From positions 210,106-274,105 of the forward strand of contig NW_024104428.1 of NCBI RefSeq assembly GCF_003945595.2: DNA of 64,000 nt. The letters run 5' to 3'. Below the pieces are notes generated by a model. It saw only the letters and a program-made list of their open reading frames with translations. It was not told the origin of the DNA and did no database searches. This document shows, in pieces, positions 34,601 through 47,500 of the stretch. Made by a program: the position numbers and the translations under genes. Within the stretch, counting starts at the first letter, position 1; the number at the start of each line of letters is the position of its first letter. The stretch comes from Pipra filicauda. Its lineage: Eukaryota; Chordata; Aves; Passeriformes; Pipridae.

Positions 34601-37600
34601 ATGTATTTTTATTGGATTTTTAAATTTTTTTTAGGGTAGCACTAGAAGTCAGAATTTTATCCCGTTGAGAGAGGAAGTTTGCCTGAATGATGTGATTCTG
34701 TGGACCATATGGAACTCCATGTCTCCCATACTATGGTTCCCACACATCATAGGAGAATAGATCAGATCTATCCATCTAACATTAAGCAGATTATTTTTTT
34801 AAAGCCAAACTGTCCCTCCTGGAATGTAGGTTCAGATTCTGTATAAAAATATATGTTTAATTAATAGTTGATTGGTGTGGATCATTTCATAGCATGAGAA
34901 GTCAAACCTCTTACAGAATTTCTCCTTGGAATTGTCAGAAAAATCTCGCTCTTCTCTTAATGTACTTTGATCTACACAATTATAGAATGCCTAAAACAGC
35001 AACACACAATCAAAAGAACAGGTAATTTCTTAGAATATTTCTTGTTTTACGTCTGTTCATTTACTAGGGAAATATAAAACTTTCAAAATGTATGCTTCTG
35101 CAAAGATTTCAACCCCCTATCACATAAGAGAAAAAAATAGAGCTTACATTTGATTTCCTTGATAGATTGCACAATATTCTGGTCATTACTATTTTGATTT
35201 AATTACTGCTATTTGTGCTGCAAACCACCAACAGTGAAAATTATTAATTGCATAACAGATTAAAAAACTCAGAATTGGCACTTGTACAGGCTATATCCTT
35301 TTTTTTTTTTTCAGCTCAAATTCAACCATACAAGCTACAAACATATTTGTGTATTCAGACTAGGGAAAAAAAAAAAAGGGCACAAAAAAATCCCTACCAA
35401 CTACCTGTCTGCCTTGAATTCTGAAATGATTGCAAATTAACTCAGATTCTAGCAATAAATAATTCATATGCATTGTATTCCTCTCACTATATAGGCAGTA
35501 GTTGAAACAGGCACCATTGCAAAGAATTTTCTCAAATTGGTAGTATTTTCTAAGCCCAGGTATTCTCAAGAATAAAAGGCAGTGTCATGCTGAAAGTTTA
35601 TATTGTAATACCGTGTAAAGCCCTGCACAGTAACCTTGGAACTCTGAATTTCACATGAGATACACATCACTGAAGACACAATTCAAACGACTGAAAACAA
35701 AACCAAAACGTCCACCTGTTTCCAGGACAACTCTAATTCTTGAAAAAGACACTCTTGGTCTTGCTAACAACAGTTTCTGCTCAATTAGTTGTTCTGCAGG
35801 CATCCAATTTTTTTCACCTTCTCTAACAAATATTCTTCTTTAGTGCACTACTGCCAGTGAGTTCATTGTATGCAAATATCAATTAACAATTTCAGTATTA
35901 CCCCACTGCTGAAATATGCTTCCACCATCAGCACTGAAACACAATTGTAAGTGGTATACTAATATTTAGTCAATATCTTAAGTGAGTTCATCAGCGAAAT
36001 AAGATCCCCCAAATCAGGATCAGTCTGAACCAACTAATTTTTAATGTCGACTCACACATTTTAGCAGAGAAAGATTTCAAAGAGTGACATTACTCGAGCA
36101 TGAACAAGTGGAAAAGCTGAAGTGCTGCCCTGTCAGGCTGCTCTGGACTCCTTGGCACGTGATTTAGCTCTCTTAGAGGTGATGGCAGAGCAAAGGACCA
36201 ACGAGCATAAGGAGCTGGGCCTTACACAGTTACCTGCTCAGCTGCACCACCAATAGTTGCATGACTGGTCAAGACCCTTATTCTGTTTATCCTTAGGCAA
36301 AAAGGGCAGTTTGTGCTTCCCAGAGCACTCCACTTCCATTGGGGGGGAGAAAAAACACCCCAGCACAATCACAATAACAGTTTGGTTTGGTCACAAAGTC
36401 AGACACACAGGTCATTCAGTGCTAGAATACAAGAAAACACAATGCAAGCTGAACTCTGGATATTACTGGATCACCTTCCATTAAACACCTACGTCCTGGT
36501 TTTCCACAAGGTCTCTCCTCCTGGCAGTGAACAGGTTACAAATTGGTTTTGTACAAAACACACCGAAAATTTTGGTCTTCTCGCATGTCTTCCCTTACCT
36601 TATTTACTGCAAAGTCTTCTGAGTGAGAACATGTTCCCTAGTGTTACACCCTTAGATTCTTAAATGTTTTGGGTTCTCTTGCATCAGGATTCCTGTATCA
36701 GTCCAGTCTGATATTAATGGTGGGCTCTTTATATACAGATTATGAAACTATTATGTAATTGTTTGGCTAGGCATTTTTTTTGCTTCAAATACCATGGCAA
36801 ACATCCTAAGTAGGCTGAATGACATCTAAACATTGTTCTCACATACATATGTGTTAAGAATTATTCTTACTGATTTGTACTATAGACTATAACAGCTCTG
36901 TCAACTTCTCGGTTTCTTTTTTTTTTTTACTACACAGAGGCTTTAAAACATACATTCTAAGACACTAAACTGGATATGTTGCAGGCTTCTCTGCACTTAA
37001 ATAATATTCTCTTTTAATAAGAATGTTCCAAAGAATTTTGCTCAAGATATAAATACTCTAAACAGAAAAAACGTGAGATTTTGCTATCTTCTCCCTCCTA
37101 AGTGTCAAATACAACATATCGTGTGCTGGGATGAGGGAGGGGAAGACTGATAAGGAGGAAAATAGTTATGCTGTGCAGCTTGGCAGGCTGCTGTGTGCTA
37201 TAACTAAGGACTTTTTAGACTCATAAGAAACGCTGCTGAGCCTTTTACTCACACATAGGTTTGTGAGACACGCCGTGCTCCTGTGCCTTTTACTGCTGCA
37301 TAGGCTTCTACTGTCTGTAGAGTTAAAACATTGCTCTTCTACCTCCATGGGAAATATGCTCATAAGCAAGGACAGAGCGGCCTGCAATGAAAAGCCTGTT
37401 TCCTTTTTGATTTGTCAGGCCTCTAGGACATCCCAAAAAGTCAGGAAAAAGAAAGGACTGCAAACATGCAATGTGTCTGGGGGACCATTGGAGAAAATGA
37501 GGAACAGACAGCAGAAGAAAGAAGGGTGGAATAGCTAGCACTGTGTTGCATCCCTGAAAGATTAAGAGATTTTAGCCTATTTCAACGGCTCACACAGGAG

Positions 37601-40600
37601 AGGCTCCATTTCCCCAACATGCGCACGCAGAGGACTCTGCACTTGAAGCTCTAGTTTTGCTAGGAAAGAAACCCCAAACAATAGGCTGTCTTCTGCCTGT
37701 TCCTATCAACACCTTAAAAACCAAATCTATGAGTTCAGTACTTTTTTCCACATGCTAGAAACGTGACCATATCACCATATCAGTCTGCATAGGCTTCACG
37801 CTGTACACATAAATGTTATCCTGATGAGCTTGCCCTCTCTGTCTCATATAAGGAGATACATGGAAGTCCTAAAAGTTGTAAATGGGTGATCTGAGCTATA
37901 TTTAAAAGTCTACAACCCAATTTCCAAAAGATGCTTAAAGGTCAAAAGGCACATATAGACAGCACAGGGAGTCATCACCTGTTTTTAAGAAATGATTGGA
38001 ACAAGAAGTCAACTTCTACCACTGATGCCAGTGCACAGAAAAGTAACACTACCTGGGGTGTATGAAGAAATCTCTCTTGTTGTTCAAAAGCCTTGTAGAG
38101 CACCAAGCCAGTGAAAGTTGTCCCTATTTAACTCTGTGGTCCTCCTACATAAAACCAACAGCACTGCACCACTGATTTGCTTTGAAGAGAAATACACAAA
38201 TAAAACCTGCCACCTTTAGTGACGCAGAACCTACTTAAATATTTCTAACATCTTGAGTGAAAAAACATTCTCTCAGAAGGATCCCCAAAAGACCAAAAAC
38301 TTATAAATATTATGAGCTACCTTCTGTCACAGATTAAGGAATTGCACATTATATTAGCTCAGGAGGAGAGAGTCATTATTATGTAATTATGATCTTTCCT
38401 ATTTTGAAGAAAATCACTAGCACGGTTCTGATGCTTCTGCATGGTCCAGATCCTGATCACCTCCATTCACACCCAAAGTCTCAATAAGTTAGGCTGCTTA
38501 GAAATCTGAGCAAGAATTAACCTTCTCAGACATAGATGATATTAAAAAATAGTTATTCTGAAGAGAACTGGTCTTCAAATGGCCAAATTATTACCTCCAT
38601 AAGTTGAAAAACAAACAGAACAGTATCACTGAATCCCCAGGCTCATATACCTCCACTGGAAACAAACATTGGTCCCAGTGGCACTTCATCTTCAAATATC
38701 TGAGAACCAGCCATAAAGGAGAAGGCGGGCTGGGAAAAGGCAGGTAGGTTACAGATTAGACAACCATGGCAGAGTGGGAAGACGGACTCTGCTTTCCCTC
38801 CTTCTGAGAAGGAGGCCATGATGGCTTTGCAATCCATTCTGAAGTTTTCCTCTCACTCCCATCCTGAGGCACCACAATCCCAGACCTGCTGTAACCACCG
38901 TGCAGCTGGCACAGAGAAGGAGAGGACATGCTTGGGAGACGTCCCTTGAGAGTTCAAGAATTTGTGTGTGTAAATTCTTTGCGCTTGAAGAGCTGCTACC
39001 TCTTGAGGGAAGGCAATTACATACTTTCTCACCTGGCAGTCTTCAGGATAACTTTGAAGTTAGGCAAGAAGAACTGGCATGCACTGGCATGAAAGCTAAT
39101 TAGGTTCAGTTTCCACATAGCAAAGGCTACAGATGAGAAAGTTCCAGTATCGAGTATTGTCACGGCTGTCACCTCAGAAGCTCCTAAAAGCTGACCCTCT
39201 ACAGCAAGTCACTTACAGTTCAGTTGTTCACTGCTACTTTGAGCTATTTGTGGGATTTTCTGTCCTTGGCAGTCAGAAAAAGTCTTTTTCAGAGCTGGCC
39301 TATTAACAAATGCTTCTTTTTTCACCGCATGCTGTCTTTCTCTTGTTTGCTGACAGAATCACCTAGAGATGATATCTTTGTATTACACTTCCACACCATA
39401 TGTGCCTAAGATTCTTCTGCCCTGTTACATTATGACAGCTCTTTATGCCAAATGTATATGCCTTTTATTCACAAATCCATGGACACACGTGGCTGTCACT
39501 TTCCTGCCAAATTATCAGGACGTTTTCTTTGTGAAGTAAAGAAACTTGAGCTCAGTTGAGACAACAAGTAAGAAAAGATTCCTAAAAAAATAAATAAATG
39601 ACAAAACATAACAAAACCGACAACAAAAGCCCACACCTAAAAATGCCACATAAGAGCAAAGGCTGCCAACAGCCAGTGGAGCCACTCCCTAAAAAAAGAA
39701 GAAATCAATGATGAGCCTAGGCAGCCTTATGATAAAGTTAGCCTTAAGCATGCTCCATAAATAGAATTGGTTCTTTACATAAGTCCACACTACTCACAGC
39801 CTACTGTTCCCATCTTGCTTGCCTCCACACCTACAACTCTGCTTCACATTTTCTTGCTGATAGATGCTCCCACCAAAATTATTCATCAACAAAAGCAAGC
39901 TTCACCTAGCAACCGTTTCCAGGCAAGATTTGCCATCCAAACCCAATGCAGAGGAATTTCTTTGACTTAAACAAAGGAACACCAAAACTATTAAGAGACT
40001 TAATCAAAATGTGTTCAAAATACAGGAAACTTTCTCTACCCTAACAACTGTCACCCTCTGAGAAAAATATTTACTAGTAAGACAAGCAGGAAAGTAAATT
40101 GGCATCGTGGCAGGCAACATGCATTTGCTGGACAGCACTTGCCAGACAACCTGGGAAAAAACACAGCTGTACGAGGAAGCTGCAGCTCAGACAGGAAGAT
40201 TTCAGCTAAGCCTTGAAAAAGAAGTACATTTTATGTTAAAAAGTTCCCAGAGGATCTTAAACTATTTGAGTGTTTCCCAGCATCCCCATACAAACACACG
40301 GGCAAATGTTCAAAATGCCGATAGTGAAGGAGAAGAGGAAAAAAAAATACTGATGGAAACAACTAGAGGAGGAAATGATGAATTCAAGACCAAAGGGCTG
40401 TCAAGAACAACCAACGGTCTTTACATAATAACATGAGACAGGTGAGGGGGAAGAAGGTATCTTTTTTACCCTATTAATCCACTTTTGTATATTTTTGTCT
40501 TCTGTTCAAACCAGCCAAAACATCTTGAGCTCCAGTGACGTAACACCACAGAATAGATGATGAAAGATGGAGATATAATCATTGCATGCAAATATAATCA

Positions 40601-41405
40601 GGTCAAACTGACTCAATACCAAGCAAAGATTTTGTGGTTATTTTTAAAAACGGTTGTGACAACGGAAAAAATGTCACTGCTATGACTGCAGCAGAGCTCA
40701 GGCAAGCATGAGAACCTCCTTCCACCACTGTTTGTGATTAGAGCAGCATTGAAAGCCAAGCTTTCGGGTATGATGAGGACCATTGATGTTGTTCATCCAG
40801 GGCCAGCCAGCAGGATCCTACTTGTTTACACCAGTAACTTTGGCACAGATAAAAAAGGTGTTTGGGATTATACACAGACCTAGGTGGTACTGTTAACACC
40901 AGATACCCATCTTCAGATATCAAAGGCTTGATCAGAAGTGCATAACTCTAAAGGGCAGACAGACCATTAAGAATTCATCGTAGAAATAGAAGCCACAGTT
41001 AACATCCATCTTACCTACAGGCACCTCTTCTCCTACCTCTTCCACATCCATTTCCCAGCTTCCCCTATTTTCAGTCCCATCATCACACTCATCTCCTTGT
41101 ATTCCTCCAAGAAAAAGAACCTTGATTTTTCTTCAGAAAGAAGAATTCTGTTTCAGGACAAACTCTACTGTGAGGGTGGATTAGAGGAAGAAAAGCACAA
41201 TGAAACTGGGTCCTACAGATTCTCAAATACGGACATCCAGGGATTGAAGAAAATATCTCACCTGAAATGGGATTTTACTGTCTGAAAACAATCAAGGAAA
41301 AGGACCTGAGTCTACTGACTGATCCAACAGGCTCTGAGTCACCCAAGTGAAGGAGCTCTGAAAGAGTATACTTACAACCTGAGTGGTCCTGCATAACTTG
41401 TACTA
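31685..41405. other. Non-coding flank
   Basis: No gene supported. The longest open frame of the window (32242-32790, 182 codons) lies here but has no domain, contains an encoded poly-Lys run from A13, and no splice or promoter context. No interspersed repeat was recognised. Confidence 0.5.
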
Positions 41406-41410
41406 ATTAA

Positions 41411-41480
41411 TCCTGCTTTGAGCAAAGAGTTAGGTCAAGTAGTCTCCAGAGATGCCTTTCCACTGCAATGATTCTCTGAC
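41411..41480 (+). repeat. CR1-like 3' end, diverged
   Basis: CCTGCTTTGAGCAAAGAGTT, then AGGTCAAGTAGTCTCCAGAG, then TTCCACTGCAATGATTCTCTGA resembles the CR1 3' end (GAGCAGGGGGTTGGACTAGA, followed by CCAGAGGTCCCTTCCA and ATGATTCTATGA). Diverged and short. Confidence 0.55.
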
Positions 41481-41689
41481 TAGTCAACATAAGTGAGAGT
41501 GGCTAACCTCACAACCATCAAATAAAACAGAGAAAAAACAGCAATGTCTATGGCAGAAGACTTAAGAAGTAGAGGCATGGATTTGGTGAGATCAAGTTTA
41601 GATCAGAAATTAAAACTTATTTTCCATTGATCTGAATAATGAGACTCACAAACAATTTTTTGGGTAGGAAGTAGGGAGCAAAAAATATA

Positions 41690-41752
41690 TGGATAAAATT
41701 TTATATATATATAGTTTATATGTATATATAGTCTATATATATATATGTAAAG
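41690..41752. repeat. TA-rich low-complexity stretch
   Basis: Three TATATATA blocks separated by GTTTATATG and GTC. A degenerate (TA)n microsatellite. Confidence 0.85.
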
Positions 41753-43744
41753 ATGGAGCTTAATTTATATGGAGCCAGACACACAGACCTACATATACAG
41801 GTCAATTGAAAACCACATCTTTACTTGAGATTAGGAGAATGCAGAATGCCAAGGAGCAGACAGTGGTGGACAAGGAAACACGATTTCACATGTGTATCTT
41901 GTGCATTGTGACAAATATTACATAATAAACAACAAGCACTTGACTCTGTTCTAAAGGCAGATCTTCAGAGTGGGACTGGGCCTTGACACCCTCATGACAG
42001 GACACCTTGTAGTCCGAGCTGCCAAGCACCTACCTCAGAGAGCATGTAGGTTGAGAAGTCACACAGCTTTACACTCAGTCTAAAAACCATTATGAGAAGG
42101 GAACCCCCACAGCCAAACTGAAAGGGATTAGCAAAAATAACACAGAAACCCCTCTGCTGCACTCCTGAGAAAGCCAAATTTGCCCATAACTTGTGTACTT
42201 CAGAAGTTTTTGCTTTGCTGGTGCTGAATGTCTACAAAACATTGAACCATTTCACCCACTGCAGGGGTTGATTTAATTTCTTTAGCACATACAAGTGCCA
42301 AATCTATCATACTGATATAGCACACTTAAGTAAAATCATAAGCATTTCTGGCTTCTCAATGTTTCCAAACTTGGAGGCCTTAGGTTCAGACTCTACCTAA
42401 GTTATTAAAAATGACAGAAATACCCCAATTATCAAGTCATTACCTTAATATTTTATTATGTTCTTTTACTACTCTTTCTTTCATACTTCCAATAGATTAC
42501 CCTAAAAAATTCTCTTTATAAGCAGATAACTTTTTTTAGTTCTGTTGAATGCACAGGGAAAGTACTTAACACGTTTGTTTGCAGAAATGGCAAACTTTTA
42601 GAGTCTCTTATAAATGAAGGTGGCTACTACAGCATGAGCTAAGAGAGACTTCTGTGGAAATTGCGACAGAGGACTAGAGACTGCATAGAACAGGCAGATT
42701 ATAATCATCTGTACAAGATCATATGAGATTTATTTTAACACTTTTCAGGTTTTTTTCTGCCTATAAAGAAAAGGCAGCTGTCTTTTAATTACAAATTCTG
42801 TCTTTTGGTTGATTTTTTTTCTTTTTGTTTTGCTTTAATTTAGAACTTAACCTGATTTTTTTTAAAGAACAATATAATGAAGCTTTCTTAGGCAATCTCC
42901 AATTATATGTTTTATAAGAGTTCTTCACAGTAGTACTTTAAATTCACCTTCATTCAAGACAAAATGTCAAATTCATTTAATCACTGATACATTCAAACAG
43001 GAAGTTCTTCTATCTCCAGTAATTCTTTAATGAGATACTCCTACACCCTAGGTAGTTATCACAGAGAATGAGAAATTTAGAAAGAGGTATTTTGGTATAA
43101 CACAGACGAAAATTATTAATCAATATTAGTTTCTATCTTCTACCTGCAACGGTATCTGCAGCCAACCTGGGGAAAAAAATTGCCACTTTCAACTTGGCTG
43201 CCATGGTAACATGAAATGGTCCAATTTATTGCAGTTATCACAAATGCTATTAGTCCCAGGGATAACGGTGGGTGGCAATGAGCCATACTGGGGAGAATTA
43301 TTTTCTTTTTGGTTTTGCTAAGGGATTTGGGAAGAAATAGAATAACCAGTACTGAAGATGATGGCTGAATAGGGACATTGAAAAATGAGTTAAAACTGAA
43401 GATCTAAGCAATTCCTTTGTTCGTGTGGCTATTCTGAATGGCACCAATCACTGAAAGGGTAAGGCAGAAGTCTGCTTGCTTTTGGTGGAGAGAAGCAAGC
43501 TGAGATTTCAGTAGTTTCTTTTGCTGCTATAGTACAGTAGGAAACAGTTTTCTCAACCTATAAGTCTGGTTTCAAGCACACTTTTACTTCACATGAGAAC
43601 AAAGCGAGACCTTTAACCATTCCGTCTTTTCTTTTTCCCCTTAAACTTTCAAAGAAAGAACATGTTGGTTTATAAACCCTCTGCCTCCATATCAGGAAAC
43701 TCGACCACCTGTCCAGGTATTTGAGATAAGAGTTACCCTCTTTC

Positions 43745-44205
43745 AGAACCACAGATGACTATGGTGGAAAGGTCTCTGGCTATCATCCAGTCCCACCTTC
43801 TGCTCAAAGCAAGACAAGCTTCAGAGTCAAACCAAGTTGCTGAGAGCTTCGTCTAGCTGAGTTTTCAATACCTCCAGGAATGGAGGTTCAACAGCCTCCC
43901 TGGGCATCTGCTGCAGTATTAAGCTTCTTTAACAGTGACTATGCCTCCCCCTTCCCAACCCATCCCCAACTTCTGTTCTTATTTTCCACTGGAATTTGCC
44001 TTTTCACAGCTTATGACTGTTGCTTTTCTTGCCCTCTCACTGTGCACTGCCAAGGGGAGCCTGACAGCACCATCTCTCTGATACCCTTCAGATACTTGAG
44101 GACAGCAATTAGAAACTCTCTGAATCCTTTCTTCTCTAAGGCAGAGAAATCCAGCCTCAGGCCCCTGAGGGCACTGCCAGGCCTTACTGTCCTGCCCCAG
44201 CCCAT
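43745..44205 (-). repeat. CR1 LINE fragment, ~460 bp
   Basis: Plus strand reads as reverse-complement CR1: CTGCTCAAAGCAAGACAAGC, GAGTTTTCAATACCTCCAGG, TTCAACAGCCTCCCTGGGCA, CACTGTGCACTGCCAAGGGG and CTTGAGGACAGCAATTAGAAA. The order and spacing match an older CR1 family. The 115-codon frame at 43880-44227 falls inside it and is not a gene. Confidence 0.85.
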
Positions 44206-44476
44206 AGACCCAAAAAGCCCATTTTAGCTCTGACAGAGGCCATTAGTCCCCACTTTAGTACCATTGTAGGGGTCTCCAGGCTTGCTTCCTAGACCAGCCT
44301 CAAAAGCACACTGTAGCAAATACTACAGTTATAGCTGGTGATTGTCACTGGTGATTGTCACAGGAAAAGTGTCTCACATGTGTGCATGCTCTGGTCTTGA
44401 AAAGCTTTTCCAAACAGTTTACATCAAAACATTAAATTCATATATTTTCTTCCACCGTGCTGACATTTTCAGATTA

Positions 44477-44500
44477 AAATAAATAAATAAATAAATAAAT
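44477..44500. repeat. (AAAT)6 microsatellite
   Basis: Six uninterrupted AAAT units followed by GGCC. Confidence 0.93.
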
Positions 44501-44509
44501 GGCCTACTT

Positions 44510-47500
44510 AAAAAAAAGCAACTGAAATTTTCTCTTACTCTATTGCTAAGCTAAGAGAATTCTCACAAGCAATCAGTGATCAGTAACAGTCCAAAACAAC
44601 TTATTCGTCTACGCAAAAATTTAAAGAAACAATTCAAGATAACTTTCCTTACTGTAAATTGCTTTCCTACCATGTGATAGAGGTGTTATCATAAGAAAAT
44701 TACTGCATGATAATTTTCCAGCATTAGAAGTGAAAGTACGGTCATTATTAGGAGTCAAGACTTGTAAGCAGCATGCTGTGCTCTTGAAGCCAGAGGTGAC
44801 AGAGGCTGCAGGAAAAAAGATGCATACCTTATGCTCCTGTTATATGACAGAGTAATAAAAATGTTTACCTCAGAATTTGTAGGGGCAGCTGAGGCATTTT
44901 CTAGTGGACCCTAGAAAGTGCCTCCTGGTGCCCAGGGACAGAGCTCATCTCTGATTTAAACGTTTGAGGTCTGCAGAATTGACCAAGAGAGCTACTATTT
45001 GCCAGGCATGTGGCCATGGTGGAAGGCTTTCTGGTCAGGCTTTAAGGATCATTGTCTCACTCCATACTTCTACAACTTAATTCCTGGCTGAATTAACAGT
45101 TTGTTAGAAGCTGTTCCACCTACTCTCCCACAACCTTCTATATGCGATCCACGGGGAACCTCCTTATCTTGAAGGGTTGATGAAGTATTTTTCATTGCTT
45201 TTTTTCCTCTTCTTTGTTTCTCTACAAGCAAATTGTCTTTTGTCCCACAGGCATGACAACTGAACAATACAAATATATGCAGCAGTATGTAATTTAAAAA
45301 GAGCATCCCACAAGAAGATAAATAATTGCAAATTAATTCTTTATTCTTGACCTGCAGAAGAATGGTGTATAAGGTAGGTATAACACACTCCACAGTCACT
45401 AATTTTGTGTAATAAGCTTCTGAATCTGCCAAGATTACTATAGAATTGTTGGCATACATTGTTGACTAAATAAAATCATACCTATTAATGTATTTCTATA
45501 CAAGGCTAATGGTAACTGGCAAAGGGTAAGTAAGTCCCACTTTCCAAGTGATTATGTAGGACCTTGGAACACCTACCCTTTGAAATGAGTGTTAAAAAAA
45601 CACCATTCCCAAATGGATACATTTGTCCAAAAGCCCCATTGAAGCAATTAAAAGCATTCTGCTCTTTGGAAAAGGATATTCTTGTTTTTATCCTCTGGAA
45701 TAGTGAACAACCATATGCATGACAAAACCAAACATCATTCTAATCCTGGCAAATAAATCACAAAAAAGGGAACTAGAAAAAGTTGGCACAAGAAAAACAG
45801 AAGATTCCTCTGGGCTATATTTTAGCTTCTCATTAAACAGAAGAATTGATTAAATTTTTTGGAATAAATTGTGTTCCACAATTTCAATGCAAATAGAAAT
45901 TTGTAGGGGGCAGTTGGAATTAAAAGATTTAACAGAAGTTTTTAATACAGATAATTATTTTGCAAATACATCTTATTAGCAGAAGATTGCACAAAGGTTA
46001 ATTGTTACCATCCAAAGGTGATAATTAGACATTTTTCACAGTTCAGTTTACTTAGAGATATGCATGCCTATTCTGGAATACAATAAATAATATTCTTAAG
46101 ACAAAAGAGAACTTCCAAGCATCCGTGTTTGCAGGAGAACATCTGTCATTCAAACCTTCTAAAAAATTAATGGAAGATGCACTTCCACTATCTTAATATC
46201 ACTTAATACTACAGACTGTTTCAAATGAAAGGGTATTCTCCTTAATATGTATTTTTGCCTGACTTGAATCAAAGCATTTCATCTTCAGCCACCTGGAACA
46301 AAATGAAGCCAAGAAATAAAGCGATAAGGCAGCAGCAGCTTCCCCTTCTCATGCTGAATAAAAAAAGATGCTGAATTTGGAGAAAGTGAAGTGGTTTGAA
46401 TTAGAAGTGTCAGAACAACTGATACCAGAGTATCTGATATAAAAGAGATTAGGGAGTTTTCATTGGAGTTGGAAAACAACAGTTCAAACCTGCTTATAGA
46501 AGAGGGCACTGAACTTCAGTATTCCTCAGTCTCCTTTATTGAGTATGTCATAAAACTTGATCTTCTGATGAAGACTTCTTTCCTAATTAAAACTACTTGA
46601 TAAGCATAATCCTAAATTAATGGGCAGTTTTGTGCTACCTAAAGCCCGTGATTCTCTACTGATAAGACCATTAGCTGAAAAAGTTTCAGCCTCGAACTAC
46701 AGCATTTATAAACATAAACACACACACACACACAAAATTCAAATCTAGAGAGATCTTACCTGTTTTTATCATAGGATTTTGTCAGGTTGTTTCTTCTCTT
46801 TCTTTTATATCTAACGGATCAAATCATTGAGGCTGGTGCTGTCTGTATCATACTACTTCCCAAAGCTGAATTTTTTGGGGCAAGTGCTTTTGTTTTCCTC
46901 CCCTTGGGAAAGGCAGGGGTTATTTTTTAAAGGAGTCAGCCATTTCAGAAAGAAAAACCGGAAGAAAAGGGTTCCAATTCTTTTAGGAAGGATAAAATAT
47001 TCTCTAATTTGAAAACCTCTCATGTCTAGTTTAAAGTCAGCTGAAGGATGGGTAGCAGAAAGAGTGTGCCCATGATGTTGAAAACACATAATTTTATCTG
47101 TTCGAATTTGGCAAGTTAAATGACTTTCAAAACTTCAAGGTCATATACAGTCAGCAGACAACGTGAAAAAAAGCAACCCATTTTCAGAAGCCATCAACAG
47201 CATTAGACAAGCTCCAGCTCTCCGGAGAAGCTGAAGGGTGATGGTTTTACACCCACTGCTGTCCTGCAGTGCAGTGAGCAGCGCTGCAAGGGGTGGGCAG
47301 GATTCTCTCTGCAACCCTCACAGACTTGGAAAGAGGTGCAGGAACACAAAGGTGCAGGAACACGCAGGAACACTAGTCTGCCACTTCTGGATTCCCACAA
47401 GGCACAGGAAAAGAGGATGCCTCATGTTAGTAAAAGGCAAGATGTGGATGGCAAAGCAGACAGACGGAGAAAAAGAACATGGGCCGTGTTGGTGCCAAAG

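Noticed and set aside
43880..44227. 115-codon plus-strand frame
   Set aside because: Lies entirely in an antisense CR1 fragment.
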